Positions 25,870 to 35,292 of a stretch of 64,000 nt of DNA are shown here, one piece after another. Under the pieces are notes generated by a model, which worked only from the letters and a program-made list of their open reading frames with translations, did not search any database and had not been told where the DNA came from. A program made the translations under genes and the position numbers. This stretch comes from Nocardioides ganghwensis (GTDB lineage: Bacteria; Actinomycetota; Actinomycetes; Propionibacteriales; Nocardioidaceae), in NCBI RefSeq assembly GCF_014779655.1, contig NZ_JACXYX010000014.1:1-64000 (forward strand), read 5' to 3'. Positions within the stretch are counted from its first letter, which is position 1. Every line of letters begins with the position of its first letter.

Positions 25870-26717
25870 GCGTTCTGCCCCTCCTGCTCACCCCGGATGA
25901 TCGCGAGGATCCGGCGGTCGATCCACGGAGGCCGCGCGCCCGGACCGACGCGCATCTCGTAGTTCTCCGACCCGACCCACATGTGGAAGCTGTCCTTGCC
26001 CTCGGCCTTGGCGAGCGACTCGAGCTCGATCATCAGCGCGTCGTCGACCGGCACCTGCTCCTCCGGCGTGGACGCCGTCAGGTAGAGCTCGTTGAGGTCG
26101 ACGAGCCGTGCCAGCTCGGCGACGGGGTCGGCGTGGTCGTCGACGCGCAGGTCGACGGCGACGTCGTCGTGCCCGCCGTAGCCCGCTCCGTCGCGTACGA
26201 CGAGCAGGGCCGCGCTCTGCCGGCCCCGGCGGTCGCCACCGGCCTCGTCGCCCGCGGCGAGGGCGGCCAGCAGCCGCCGCTCGAGCGTCAGGCCGTCACC
26301 GCCCTGCCAGGCCCGCTCCATGGCCTCGACGACCTCGGGGCCGGTGAGGATGTTGCCCTGGATCGCGTAGCCGCCGCGCTCGCCGCTGCGACCGGTGACC
26401 CCACCGGCCCAGGCGAAGCACTCGGAGCCGGTCCAGGTGGCGGCGTTTCCGTCGGAGTCGACGATCCCGGCCTGCCGGTGCTCGCGGCCCTCGTCCTCCT
26501 CGACGAGCCGGTCGAGCGCGACCTGCGCGGTCGCGCCCTCGTCGAGGTGGGCCAGCCCGAGGTACTTGTAGGCGATGTTGGCGTCGGCCTGCGTGGCGAT
26601 CGCCCCCACCCCGGCCGCGGCCGCGGGCACTGCGGACCCGACGGCCAGGAACTTGGAGGCGACGGCGACCCCCCACGAATCGCCGTCGTCGGACCGGGCA
26701 ACGATGGAGAACGTCAT
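25866..26717 (-). CDS. DUF1028 family protein (Ntn-hydrolase-like)
   Basis: A 283-aa protein that begins with the DUF1028 signature MTFSIVARSDDGDSWGVAVASKFLAVGSAVPAAAAGVGAIATQADANIAY, continues with GYAIQGNILTGPEVVEAM and ends with a C-terminal extension containing a second, proline-poor domain. The family has an N-terminal-nucleophile-hydrolase-like fold and unproven function; some members sit in peptidase or amino-acid contexts. It is upstream of and translationally coupled to glpK. Divergent from an MFS gene with only 22 bp between starts. Confidence 0.88.
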   Translation of the reverse strand: MTFSIVARSDDGDSWGVAVASKFLAVGSAVPAAAAGVGAIATQADANIAYKYLGLAHLDEGATAQVALDRLVEEDEGREHRQAGIVDSDGNAATWTGSECFAWAGGVTGRSGERGGYAIQGNILTGPEVVEAMERAWQGGDGLTLERRLLAALAAGDEAGGDRRGRQSAALLVVRDGAGYGGHDDVAVDLRVDDHADPVAELARLVDLNELYLTASTPEEQVPVDDALMIELESLAKAEGKDSFHMWVGSENYEMRVGPGARPPWIDRRILAIIRGEQEGQNA

Positions 26718-26739
26718 GCCCCGACCCTAGTGTGATCCC

Positions 26740-28002
26740 GTGCTGAACCGTCTCGGATTCCCCCGCGTCGGGGAGCATCGCAGGTTCGTGGCGGCCATCG
26801 TGGCCGACACCGTCGGCAGCGGCCTGTTCATGCCGATCACGCTCCTCTACTTCCTCGCGATGACGGACCTGTCGCTGGTGCAGATCGGCTCGGCGCTGTC
26901 GCTGTCGGCGGTGCTGACCATGCCGGGCGCGTTCGTGATCGGCAGCCTCGTCGACCGGTTCGGGCCGCGGAAGATGATGCTCGCGGGCAACCTGGTCCAG
27001 GCGGTCGGGATGATCGCCTACCTCTGGGCCGACTCGCTGCTCGTCGTCGCGCTGTGGACCACGCTGCTCAACATCGGCCGCCAGGCGTTCTGGGGGTCCT
27101 TCGGCAACGTCGTCACCGCGATCTCCGCGCCGGGGGAGCGCGAGGTGTGGTTCGGCTTCCTCCAGGCGGTGCGCAACCTCGGCTACTCCATAGGGGGCGT
27201 GCTCGCCGGAGTCGCGCTCCAGATCGGCACGGACCTCGCCTACGAGACGGTCGTGGTCGTCAACGCGGTGACCTTCGTCGTTGCGTTCGTCCTGCTGCTC
27301 GACGTGCCGGACCACCGGGCCGCGCACCCCGACGACGCGCCGGCCGAGGGCTGGGGCGTGGTCCTGCGTGACCGGGCCTACCTGCGCCTGGTGCTCGGCC
27401 AGTTCGGCTTCGTGGCCGGGATGATGGTGCTCAACTTCGCGCTGCCGGTCTACGTCGCCGAGACGATCGACCTGCCCGGGTGGGTGGTGGGGGCGATCTT
27501 CACCCTCAACACCGCGATGGTCGGGCTGGGCCAGGGCCTCGTCGTACGCCGGATGACCGGCCGCGTCCGGGCGCGGATGATGGGGCTCGCGCAGGTCGTG
27601 TTCGTCGTCAGCTACGCCCTGTTCGTGCTCGCCGGCTGGCTGCCGGTCTGGCTGGCCGTCGTGGTCATGCTGGTCGGCGCCGCCGTCTACACCTTCGGTG
27701 AGCTCATCGGCGGACCGGTGCTCAGCGCCACGGCGGCCGAGGCCGCTCCCGACCACCTGCGGGGCCGCTACCTCGGGTTGTTCCAGCTCAGCTGGGGCAT
27801 CGGGGGAGCGGTGACCCCGGTGGCGTTCACCTGGCTCCTCGCCCACGGGCAGACGACCCTGTGGTGGGTGCTCGCGCTCGTCGCGGTCGCCAGCGGGGCG
27901 TACCTCCAGCGGCTGCCGCGGGTGCTCCCCGCGGCGGGGCTGCGGGTGACCGACCGGTCCGGTCAGGAGCCTGCCCCCGAGTCGGCCCCCGGACCTGCCT
28001 GA
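26740..28002 (+). CDS. MFS transporter
   Basis: A 420-aa protein (GTG start) with about twelve hydrophobic helices. It has the MFS loop 2-3 motif as GSLVDRFGPRKMMLAGNL and a basic second half loop (RRMTGRVRARMMGL). No substrate motif. The length and the lack of a long central loop suit a DHA1-type exporter or a small-molecule permease. The last 25 residues are Pro/Glu-rich and cytoplasmic. Confidence 0.88.
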   Translation: MLNRLGFPRVGEHRRFVAAIVADTVGSGLFMPITLLYFLAMTDLSLVQIGSALSLSAVLTMPGAFVIGSLVDRFGPRKMMLAGNLVQAVGMIAYLWADSLLVVALWTTLLNIGRQAFWGSFGNVVTAISAPGEREVWFGFLQAVRNLGYSIGGVLAGVALQIGTDLAYETVVVVNAVTFVVAFVLLLDVPDHRAAHPDDAPAEGWGVVLRDRAYLRLVLGQFGFVAGMMVLNFALPVYVAETIDLPGWVVGAIFTLNTAMVGLGQGLVVRRMTGRVRARMMGLAQVVFVVSYALFVLAGWLPVWLAVVVMLVGAAVYTFGELIGGPVLSATAAEAAPDHLRGRYLGLFQLSWGIGGAVTPVAFTWLLAHGQTTLWWVLALVAVASGAYLQRLPRVLPAAGLRVTDRSGQEPAPESAPGPA

Positions 28003-28011
28003 GGGTGGGCC

Positions 28012-29208
28012 TCAGACCTGGCCGATGCCCTCCAAGAGCTCGGTGAACCAGGCCTGGCTGTCGTCGAACGGCTTGTGACCGGCGATCCGCTCGAACTCGA
28101 TCGCGCGGAGCTCGTCGCCGCGGTCCTCGTCGTGGCCGATCACGCCCGGACGGCCGGCCATGGCGGAGGCGACGGCGAGCTCGGCCATCTCCCTGATGAG
28201 GGCGAGGTCGGTGTCGTTGGCCGGCGCGGACCGCGAGAAGTAGCCGGACTTCTGGACCATCTTCTTCTCCGCGCCGATCGCCTCGGAGAACCGGTCGGCG
28301 AAGTAGCGGCCCGGGTTGATGGTGTCGATCTTGACGTGCCCGAACGGGTCGCGGCCGACCGTCTCGCCCGCCGCCTCGAGGTCGGCGACGATGTCGTCGA
28401 TGCCGGCGCCCTCGGCCAGGAAGATGTTGACGCACCCGATCTCGTCCATCACCCAGCGCAGGCGCGTGGCCTCAGCGGCGAGGTCGATGGCCCGCTCGGG
28501 GACGTAGACCGCGTGGATGGCCCACTTGCGGCCGTCGAGGCCGATGCCGGGCAGCCACTCCTGCTCGGCGTGCCACGCCATGTAGTCGCGGGCCGCGGCG
28601 GCCGTCAGCCAGCCGCTGGCGCGCCCCATCACCTCGTGGACGATCAGCATCCGCGGGTTGGAGCCGTGCTCGGCCAGCACGTTCTGGGCGAAGCGCGAGG
28701 CCTGCTGCGCCGCGGTCTGGGCGCCGAGGCTCTGCCGGATCGGCACGATGTCGTTGTCGATGGTCTTGGGCAGGCCGACGACGGTCAGCTCGGAGCCCTG
28801 CGTGGCGAGGTACGCCGCCAGGTCGGCCGCTGCGGTGTTGGTGTCGTCGCCACCGATGGTGTGCAGCACGTCGACGCCGTCGGCCTGCAGCCGCGCGGCG
28901 GCCACCTCGAGCGCCGTCTCGTCCGCACCGATCAGGCCGCGCTTGCGGCAGTCCTCGTCGTTGGTCAGCTTGACCCGGCTGTTGCCGATCGGGCTGCCGC
29001 CGTAGCGGTGCAGCAGCGCGGCACCGGCGCGTACGTCGGCGCCGATGGTGACGCTGTTGCCGGTGAGCAGGCCGTGGTAGCCGTGCCGGTAGGCGATCAG
29101 CTCGATGTCGGGGTCGGTGGCGTCGTAGGTCTCGATCAGGGCGCCCACGGCGGAGGAGAGGCAGGGGGCGTACCCGCCCGCGGTCAGGAGGGCAACACGC
29201 TTCGGCAT
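28012..29208 (-). CDS. Phosphofructokinase, PPi-dependent type by signature
   Basis: A 398-aa group of the PFK family. The nucleotide-site loop reads GGDD (119-122) where ATP enzymes have GGDG, and the catalytic loop reads P-K148-TIDND where ATP enzymes have PGTIDND. Both changes mark pyrophosphate-dependent enzymes. It converts fructose 6-phosphate to the 1,6-bisphosphate, reversibly if PPi is the donor. Length exceeds the 320-aa bacterial ATP enzyme and fits long PPi-type clades. Transcribed divergently from the permease gene. Confidence 0.9.
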   Translation of the reverse strand: MPKRVALLTAGGYAPCLSSAVGALIETYDATDPDIELIAYRHGYHGLLTGNSVTIGADVRAGAALLHRYGGSPIGNSRVKLTNDEDCRKRGLIGADETALEVAAARLQADGVDVLHTIGGDDTNTAAADLAAYLATQGSELTVVGLPKTIDNDIVPIRQSLGAQTAAQQASRFAQNVLAEHGSNPRMLIVHEVMGRASGWLTAAAARDYMAWHAEQEWLPGIGLDGRKWAIHAVYVPERAIDLAAEATRLRWVMDEIGCVNIFLAEGAGIDDIVADLEAAGETVGRDPFGHVKIDTINPGRYFADRFSEAIGAEKKMVQKSGYFSRSAPANDTDLALIREMAELAVASAMAGRPGVIGHDEDRGDELRAIEFERIAGHKPFDDSQAWFTELLEGIGQV

Positions 29209-29391
29209 GGGCAGCAGGGTAGTTGGAACGTTCTAAGCCCGAAAGGGTGACCGCACCGCGGATGGCGGCCGCTGGACGTGACGGATCGGCCGACACGACG
29301 TTGTCAGGGCGGGCGGTGGTTGCCTCGCCCGTCCGGCGGGGCCATTGTGAGGAGAGGCCGTGCCGTGCACGGAACGACGAGGGGAGTCTCG

Positions 29392-30840
29392 ATGAGCACG
29401 ACAGAAGCCACGCAGCAGGACGTCCACGGGCAGGGGGGTGGCGACCTCAAGCGGGTGCTCGGCCCCAAGCTGCTGCTGCTGTTCATCGTCGGCGACATCC
29501 TCGGCGCCGGCGTGTACGCCGTCACCGGTCGGATCGCCGGCCAGGTCGGCGGCGTCGCGTGGCTGCCTTTCCTCGTGGCGTTCGCGGTGGCCACGGTCAC
29601 CGCCTACAGCTACCTCGAGCTGGTCACCAAGTACCCCCAGGCGGCCGGCGCCGCGCTCTACGCGCACAAGGCGTTCGGCATCCACTTCATCACCTTCCTG
29701 GTGGCGTTCACGGTGGTCTGCTCGGGCATCACGAGTGCCTCGACGTCGTCGAACCTGCTCGCGGCCAACCTGCTGATCGGCTTCGGCAACGACGACCCCA
29801 GTGCCGGCGCCACGCTCGCCACCGCGCTGCTCTTCATGGTGGTGCTGGCCGTCATCAACCTGCGCGGCGTCGGCGAGAGCGTGAAGTTCAACGTGGTGCT
29901 GACGCTCGTGGAGATGCTCGCGCTCGCCATCGTGATCGGGATCGGCATCTGGGTGATCGGCGCCGGAGACGGCGACCTGAGCCGGGTCACGGTCTTCGAG
30001 AGCCCCGACGACAAGGGGCTCTTCATGGCGGTCACCATCGCGACCGCCATCGCGTTCTTCTCGATGGTGGGCTTCGAGGACTCGGTCAACATGGTCGAGG
30101 AGACCAAGGAGCCGCTGCGGATCTTCCCGCGCACGATGTTCACCGGGCTCGGCATCGCGGTCGTGATCTACATGCTGGTCGCGATCTCCGTGGTCGCCGT
30201 CATCCCGCCCGGACAGATCGCGGAGCCCACCAACGCCGAGGCCGGGATCCTGCTCGACGTCGTCAAGGTCGGCGCCCCCGACCTGCCCATCGACACGATC
30301 TTCCCGTTCCTCACCGTCTTCGCGGTCGCCAACACCGCCCTCATCAACATGCTCATGGCGAGCCGGCTGGTCTACGGCATGGCCCGCCAGGACGTGCTCC
30401 CGCGCTCGCTCGGAAAGGTCCTCCCGGGCCGCCGCTCGCCGTGGACCGCGATCGTGTTCACCACGCTCCTCGCGCTCGGCCTGATCACCGTGGTCACCCT
30501 CGACTCGGAGTCGTCGGTCGTCGCGGCGCTCTCCGGCACCACGGCGCTGCTGCTGCTCGCGGTGTTCACGATCGTCAACGTCGCGTGCCTCATCCTGCGG
30601 CGGGACCCGACGCCCGACGGCGCGTTCCGCGCCCCCTCGGCGCTCCCCGTGGTCGGCGCGCTGTGCTGTGCCTACCTCCTCGGACCATGGGCACGGCTCG
30701 AGGCCGACATGATCCAGTACCGGATCGCGGCCGGCCTGCTCGGCATCGGAGTGGTGCTCTGGGCGCTGACCTGGATGACGAACCGCGGCGTGCGTGCCAA
30801 GAAGACCGGCTTCCGCGACATCGACCACCTCGAGGAGTGA
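29392..30840 (+). CDS. APC-superfamily amino-acid permease
   Basis: A 482-aa permease from ATG 29392, with GAGGGGAG 6 bases upstream. It has about twelve membrane helices. The N-terminal LLFIVGDILGAGVYAVTGRIAGQVGG is the unwound TM1 substrate-binding motif, and TM3/TM6-like segments include AFFSMVGFEDSVNMVEETKEPLRIFPRTM. Likely proton-coupled amino-acid uptake; substrate not defined. The final residues (FRDIDHLEE) are acidic. Confidence 0.88.
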   Translation: MSTTEATQQDVHGQGGGDLKRVLGPKLLLLFIVGDILGAGVYAVTGRIAGQVGGVAWLPFLVAFAVATVTAYSYLELVTKYPQAAGAALYAHKAFGIHFITFLVAFTVVCSGITSASTSSNLLAANLLIGFGNDDPSAGATLATALLFMVVLAVINLRGVGESVKFNVVLTLVEMLALAIVIGIGIWVIGAGDGDLSRVTVFESPDDKGLFMAVTIATAIAFFSMVGFEDSVNMVEETKEPLRIFPRTMFTGLGIAVVIYMLVAISVVAVIPPGQIAEPTNAEAGILLDVVKVGAPDLPIDTIFPFLTVFAVANTALINMLMASRLVYGMARQDVLPRSLGKVLPGRRSPWTAIVFTTLLALGLITVVTLDSESSVVAALSGTTALLLLAVFTIVNVACLILRRDPTPDGAFRAPSALPVVGALCCAYLLGPWARLEADMIQYRIAAGLLGIGVVLWALTWMTNRGVRAKKTGFRDIDHLEE

Positions 30841-30907
30841 GCCGGCGGCGGGCGACACGGCCGGGTGCTGACCGGTGGTGTCGTGCCCGCCGTCTACGGT
30901 TGGCCGC

Positions 30908-32275
30908 GTGACACGACGACCTCTCGGGCCGGTGCTGGCAGCGCTGGTCGCCGGTGCCCTGGGCTGCTCGTCGGTCACCCCTCCCGCGCCGTCGGCGAGC
31001 GCGACGCCGACCGGGGACCACCCGGCTCCCACCGTCGACGCCTCGCCCCGCACCCCCGGTCCGGACGTCGAGCTCGACGCGCGCGGGCCGCGGGAGCGCC
31101 CGCCGGTCCCGCCCGCTCCCGAGCTGGCCGACGCCTACCGCTTCGTCTCGGCGCCCGACTTCCTCAACCAGGACGTCGCCGACCTGACGGCCGGCGGTCG
31201 TCGTACGCATGTCGTCAAGGGCACCGGGGAGGTCGCCAACTCCACCAACGCCTCCTACGAGACCGCCCTCGACCGGGTGATCGACGAGATGGCCTCCCAC
31301 GGCACCCGCGACGTGCTCGTGCCGGGCGACCTCGTCGAGGGCCGGTGGGGCCGCGACGACGCGCGCACGGGCGTCTTCGGCCCCGTACGCACCGAGGCGC
31401 AGCGGATGCGTGCCTGGCGCCGCGCGGCCGACGTCTACTACCCGGCGTGGTTCGAGCGGTTCGACGACCACGACCTCCGCACCTACCCCGCGGTCGGCGA
31501 CCACGAGGTGGGCGACGACCCCTGGCGCACGAGCCGGCGCAACCCGTGGGTCGACTTCAAGCGGCGCCACGTGCCGCAGATCAAGGAGATCTTCGCCGAC
31601 CACGCGCTCACCCGCGCCGACGGCCGGCCGCGCTTCACCGACCGCCCGCGGCGCGGCCCGGCGCGACGCACCGCCTACGCCGTCCGGCTCGACGCCGACG
31701 TGCTCCTGGTGACGCTCGACGTCTTCGAACGCCGCGGGGGCGACGTCCACATCTCGGTCGACCCGGCGCAGCTGCGGTGGCTCGAGGGGGTGCTGCGGCG
31801 CGCGCGTCGGGCCGACGTGCCCTGGGTGATGGTGCAGGCCCACACGCCCATGCCGGGCCCGGTCCGCGTCCGCAACTCCACCCACCTGGTCTACGAGGGC
31901 GGCCTCCGCTCCGACCTGTGGCGCACGATGGTCGACGGCGGCGTCGACGTCTACCTCAGCGGCGAGGTGCACGACCAGACGGTGCGCCAGCGCGACGGGA
32001 TCCTCGAGGTCTCGCACGGCTCGCTCTTCTACCGCGGCGAGGCGTCCTACGTGGTGGGCCAGGCGACGCGCGACGAGCTCGTCCTGGAGAACCGCCAGTT
32101 CCGCGGCACCGTCGGCTACGACGAGCGGCTGTGGACCACCTCGCGCCAGGGGGCCCCGGGGGAGATCACCTACCCCCTCCGGTCGATCGTCACCGGCACG
32201 CTGGTGGCCAGCCGGTCGCGCTCCGGTGGGCTCCGGGTCGAGGACGCCGACGGCGTGCTCGCGCCGCGGGGCTGA
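30908..32275 (+). CDS. Lipoprotein-type calcineurin-like metallophosphoesterase
   Basis: A 455-aa protein from GTG 30908. The signal peptide ends in a lipobox-like VAGALGC with the Cys at residue 20, so it may be lipid-anchored outside the membrane. A Pro/Thr/Ala-rich linker (to about 75) is followed by a metallophosphoesterase domain: VPGDLVEG, VGDHEVGDD (in place of GNHE), QAHTPM and SGEVHDQ (in place of GHxH). These keep most metal ligands. Substrate unknown. Confidence 0.8.
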   Translation: MTRRPLGPVLAALVAGALGCSSVTPPAPSASATPTGDHPAPTVDASPRTPGPDVELDARGPRERPPVPPAPELADAYRFVSAPDFLNQDVADLTAGGRRTHVVKGTGEVANSTNASYETALDRVIDEMASHGTRDVLVPGDLVEGRWGRDDARTGVFGPVRTEAQRMRAWRRAADVYYPAWFERFDDHDLRTYPAVGDHEVGDDPWRTSRRNPWVDFKRRHVPQIKEIFADHALTRADGRPRFTDRPRRGPARRTAYAVRLDADVLLVTLDVFERRGGDVHISVDPAQLRWLEGVLRRARRADVPWVMVQAHTPMPGPVRVRNSTHLVYEGGLRSDLWRTMVDGGVDVYLSGEVHDQTVRQRDGILEVSHGSLFYRGEASYVVGQATRDELVLENRQFRGTVGYDERLWTTSRQGAPGEITYPLRSIVTGTLVASRSRSGGLRVEDADGVLAPRG

Positions 32276-32287
32276 CCCCGGAGCCGG

Positions 32288-33520
32288 TCAGCGCGCCTCC
32301 GCGCGGATCAGGCGTACGGCCAGCAGCAGGTCGATGAGGTCCTCGACCCGGCGCACGTCGCAGCCGGTGCGCTCGGCGATGCGGTCGAGGCGGTAGTAGA
32401 TCGTGTTGGCGTGCACGTGGAGGTGCATCGCGGTGAGCTTGGCGTTGAGGTCGTGGGAGACGTAGGTGCTGAGCGTCTCGACCAGGATCCCGCCGGTCGC
32501 GAGGTCCTCCTCGACGAAGGCGCGCACCTCCGGGGGCACCAGCCGCGCGTTCTTCTGGCTCGAGATGAGCAGGTCGAGGGTCGACATCTCGTCCATGGCC
32601 CGCACGCCGGGACGGCCGAGCAGCGAGTCCATCGCGGTCCGGGCGTCCTCGTAGGCCCACGGGATCTCGTGGAAGCCGGTGCGCACGCAGCTGAGGCCCA
32701 CGCTGGTCAGGATGCCGTCGGCCAGGAGCGAGACCACCGCCGTACGGACGCCGTCGACCACCCGGGCCGGTCCGCTCGCGCCCACCGGCAGCAGGGCGAC
32801 CACCTCGTGGTGCCGCGCCACGACCATGCCACGCCCGGCCACCGTCAGCGCCGCCCGCAGCCTGGCCCGCTGCTCCGCCCCGACCAGCTTGGAGGGCAGC
32901 GTCGCCACGAGCGCGACGAGGGGCCCGTCGTCGGCGAGGCCCATCTGGGCCAGGGCGAGCTGCCGCTCCTCGACCGTCGGCGGCTTGCCGGCCAGGAGGT
33001 CCTCGAGCAGGTCGCGGGCCAGGCGGGCGGAGTCGGCCAGCTGGTACTGCTGGGCCTCGAGGTACGCCTCGGCCGCGGCCGTGCTGCCGACCTCGATGGT
33101 CCGCATCACCTGGCTGACCAGCAGGAGCGCCGCGTCCTTGGTCGAGGGCCACTCGTTGACCCCGGCGAGGATGTCGTCCCACAGGGTCAGCTGGCCGACG
33201 CGGAACGCCTTCATGAAGTCCGACAGCGTGATGCCGAGCTCGACGCGACGCATCGCGTGCTGCCCGCTCCAGGGGAAGTCGGAGCGGAGGGGATGACGGC
33301 GCTCGGTGACGCTGGCGAGGAACGCGGCGAAGACCTGTCGGCAGTGGGCCTCCACCTCGTCGCGCAGCCCGGCGTCCGCGCGGTCGCCGTACGCCGGCAC
33401 CTGGTGCCAGATCGAGTTGGTCGCGTCGTGGGCGATCACCGACTCACGGCGCTGGACCCACTGGGCGAGCTTGTCCGCGCTGCGTGCCTCGCCGGCGAGC
33501 GCGACCGTGCCATCCGTCAT
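32288..33520 (-). CDS. PucR/CdaR-type transcriptional regulator
   Basis: A 410-aa regulator starting at ATG 33520 (AAGGGGAG 6 bases upstream). The N-terminal and central parts (to about 340) are mixed alpha/beta with a GGDEF-like fold found in this family. The C-terminus has the HTH_30 domain (about 350-400: LSTYVSHDLNAKLTAMHLHVHANTIYYRLDRIAERTGCD). It is divergent from the Liv-type operon with 192 bp between, so it is the best candidate regulator of that operon; the ligand would be the transported compound or its CoA ester (inference). Confidence 0.85.
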   Translation of the reverse strand: MTDGTVALAGEARSADKLAQWVQRRESVIAHDATNSIWHQVPAYGDRADAGLRDEVEAHCRQVFAAFLASVTERRHPLRSDFPWSGQHAMRRVELGITLSDFMKAFRVGQLTLWDDILAGVNEWPSTKDAALLLVSQVMRTIEVGSTAAAEAYLEAQQYQLADSARLARDLLEDLLAGKPPTVEERQLALAQMGLADDGPLVALVATLPSKLVGAEQRARLRAALTVAGRGMVVARHHEVVALLPVGASGPARVVDGVRTAVVSLLADGILTSVGLSCVRTGFHEIPWAYEDARTAMDSLLGRPGVRAMDEMSTLDLLISSQKNARLVPPEVRAFVEEDLATGGILVETLSTYVSHDLNAKLTAMHLHVHANTIYYRLDRIAERTGCDVRRVEDLIDLLLAVRLIRAEAR

Positions 33521-33665
33521 CGAGTCTCCCCTTCGAGCTGACCGCCCATGGTGGCCTGCGGATCGCGGTTGCGCCACCCCCGAGGGTTTGTGATCCGGCC
33601 ATGACCCGGCAGACGCGGCTTTGGGCTGCCGACCAGTGACAGCGGTGTCGCGGCGGGTCCACGAT

Positions 33666-33679
33666 GTGACTCTCGTCAC
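33666..33679. promoter_or_regulatory. Palindrome in the promoter region of the Liv-type operon
   Basis: GTGAC (33666-33670) and GTCAC (33675-33679) flank TCTC, 34 bp upstream of the first ABC gene. Candidate operator for the divergent PucR-type regulator; only symmetry and place support it. Confidence 0.3.
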
Positions 33680-33712
33680 TCGCACCTCCCCGGAAGGAGA
33701 GTGAGGTCCACG

Positions 33713-34501
33713 ATGCTCTCCGCCCGCAACCTCGAGGTCGTCTACGACGACGTCGTCCTGGCCCTGCGCGGGGTGAGCATCGACGTGCCCGAGGACCGGA
33801 TCGTCGCCCTCCTCGGCTCCAACGGGGCGGGCAAGACGACGCTCCTGCGGGCCCTCACCGGGCTGCTGGACATCCACGACGGGGAGGTCACCAAGGGGCG
33901 GGTCACCCTCGACGACACGCCGATCCACCGGGCCAGTCCGGAGCGGGTCGTGCGTCAGGGAGTGCGCCAGGTGCTCGAGGGGCGTCGTGTCTTCGTGGAG
34001 CTCAGCGTCGAGGAGAACCTCAAGGTGGGTGCCCACACCGCCCGCTCGCGCATGGCGGACAACCTCGAGCGCGTCTATGCGCTGTTCCCGGTGCTGGGCG
34101 ACCGGCGCGCCGCTGTCGCGGGCTACCTCTCGGGCGGGGAGCAGCAGATGCTCGCGATCGGCCGGGCGATGATGTCGGAGCCGCGCTACCTCCTGCTCGA
34201 CGAGCCCACCCTGGGCCTGGCTCCACGGATGGTGGAGAACATCCGCGACGTGGTGCTCGAGATCAACAAGGGCGGCACCGCCGTCCTGCTGGTCGAGCAG
34301 AACGCGACGATGGCCCTCTCGATCGCCCACCACGGCTACGTCATGGAGACCGGCCGCGTCGTCCTCGACAAGCCGGCCGAGGCGCTGCTGAAGGACGACG
34401 ACGTACGCGAGTTCTACCTCGGCCTCCATCCCGGCGAGGACGGCCGCAAGTCCTTCCGCGACACCAAGCACTACCGGCGCAAGAAGCGGTGGTCGGCATG
34501 A
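33713..34501 (+). CDS. LivF-like ABC transporter ATPase
   Basis: A 262-aa ABC ATPase. Start at ATG 33713; a GTG at 33701 sits directly on the AAGGAGAG ribosome site and is less likely. Walker A GSNGAGKTT (K41), signature LSGGEQQMLAIGRAM, Walker B YLLLDEPTLGLAP. The closing residues (FRDTKHYRRKKRWSA) are a basic extension not seen in plain LivF. First gene of a six-gene HAAT-type importer operon; it overlaps the second ATPase by 4 bp. Confidence 0.93.
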   Translation: MLSARNLEVVYDDVVLALRGVSIDVPEDRIVALLGSNGAGKTTLLRALTGLLDIHDGEVTKGRVTLDDTPIHRASPERVVRQGVRQVLEGRRVFVELSVEENLKVGAHTARSRMADNLERVYALFPVLGDRRAAVAGYLSGGEQQMLAIGRAMMSEPRYLLLDEPTLGLAPRMVENIRDVVLEINKGGTAVLLVEQNATMALSIAHHGYVMETGRVVLDKPAEALLKDDDVREFYLGLHPGEDGRKSFRDTKHYRRKKRWSA

Positions 34502-35292
34502 CGGGACCCGTGACCGACCCGACCCCCGTGGCCCGGCTCGACGACGTGCACCTCTCCTTCGCCGGCGTGAAGGCGGTCAACGGGGTGAGCTTCGAGGTGC
34601 GCCCGGGTGAGCTGTTCGCGATCATCGGCCCCAACGGGGCGGGCAAGACCTCGCTGTTCAACGTGCTCTCCGGCGTCTACCGGCCGCAGCAGGGCTCGGT
34701 GGAGTTCATGGGCGAGAGCATCCTGGGCCGCCGGCCGCACCAGATCGCTGCCATGGGCATGGCCCGGACCTTCCAGAACATCGCGCTGTTCGAGCACCTC
34801 ACCGTCCTCGACAACCTGATGCTGGGCCGTCACCAGCACATCACCTACGGCTTCCTCCAGGCGTTCGCCTGGGTGGGCACCGCGCGTCGGCAGGAGATCG
34901 AGCACCGTCGCGCGGTCGAGGAGATCGTGGACTTCCTCGAGCTCGAGCAGTGGCGCACCATGCCGGTCGGCCTGCTGCCGTACGGCGTCCAGAAGCGCGT
35001 CGAGCTCGGCCGGGCGCTCGCCATGGAGCCCAAGCTCCTCCTCCTCGACGAGCCGGTGGCGGGCATGAACCTGGAGGAGACCGAGGACACCGCCCGCTAC
35101 GTCCTCGACATCCGCGACGAGCTGGACGTGCCGATCATCATGGTCGAGCACGACATGGGCCTGGTCATGGACCTCGCCGACCGGGTGCTGGTCGTCGACT
35201 TCGGCACCCCGATCGCCACGGGGACGCCCGACGAGGTGCAGCGCCACCCGGACGTGGTGCGCGCCTACCTGGGCAGCGAGGTCGGGTCATGA
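34498..35292 (+). CDS. LivG-like ABC transporter ATPase
   Basis: A 264-aa ABC ATPase from ATG 34498 (ATGA overlap with the previous stop). Walker A GPNGAGKTS (K50), LivG-type hallmark RTFQNIALFEHLTVLDNLMLGRH and Walker B LLLLDEPVAGMNLEE. The signature motif reads LPYGVQKRVELGRAL, a variant of LSYGQQRRLE. Pairs with the LivF-like ATPase. Followed without gap by an acyl-CoA ligase (4-bp overlap). Confidence 0.93.
   Translation: MTGPVTDPTPVARLDDVHLSFAGVKAVNGVSFEVRPGELFAIIGPNGAGKTSLFNVLSGVYRPQQGSVEFMGESILGRRPHQIAAMGMARTFQNIALFEHLTVLDNLMLGRHQHITYGFLQAFAWVGTARRQEIEHRRAVEEIVDFLELEQWRTMPVGLLPYGVQKRVELGRALAMEPKLLLLDEPVAGMNLEETEDTARYVLDIRDELDVPIIMVEHDMGLVMDLADRVLVVDFGTPIATGTPDEVQRHPDVVRAYLGSEVGS

Noticed and set aside
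29226..29233. GAACGTTC as a second LexA box
   Set aside because: Lacks the 4-bp spacer and the outer TC/GA bases of the SOS consensus.
32288..34471. 727-codon PucR protein
   Set aside because: The first 317 codons are antisense to the LivF-like gene; ATG 33520 with a good ribosome site is the start.
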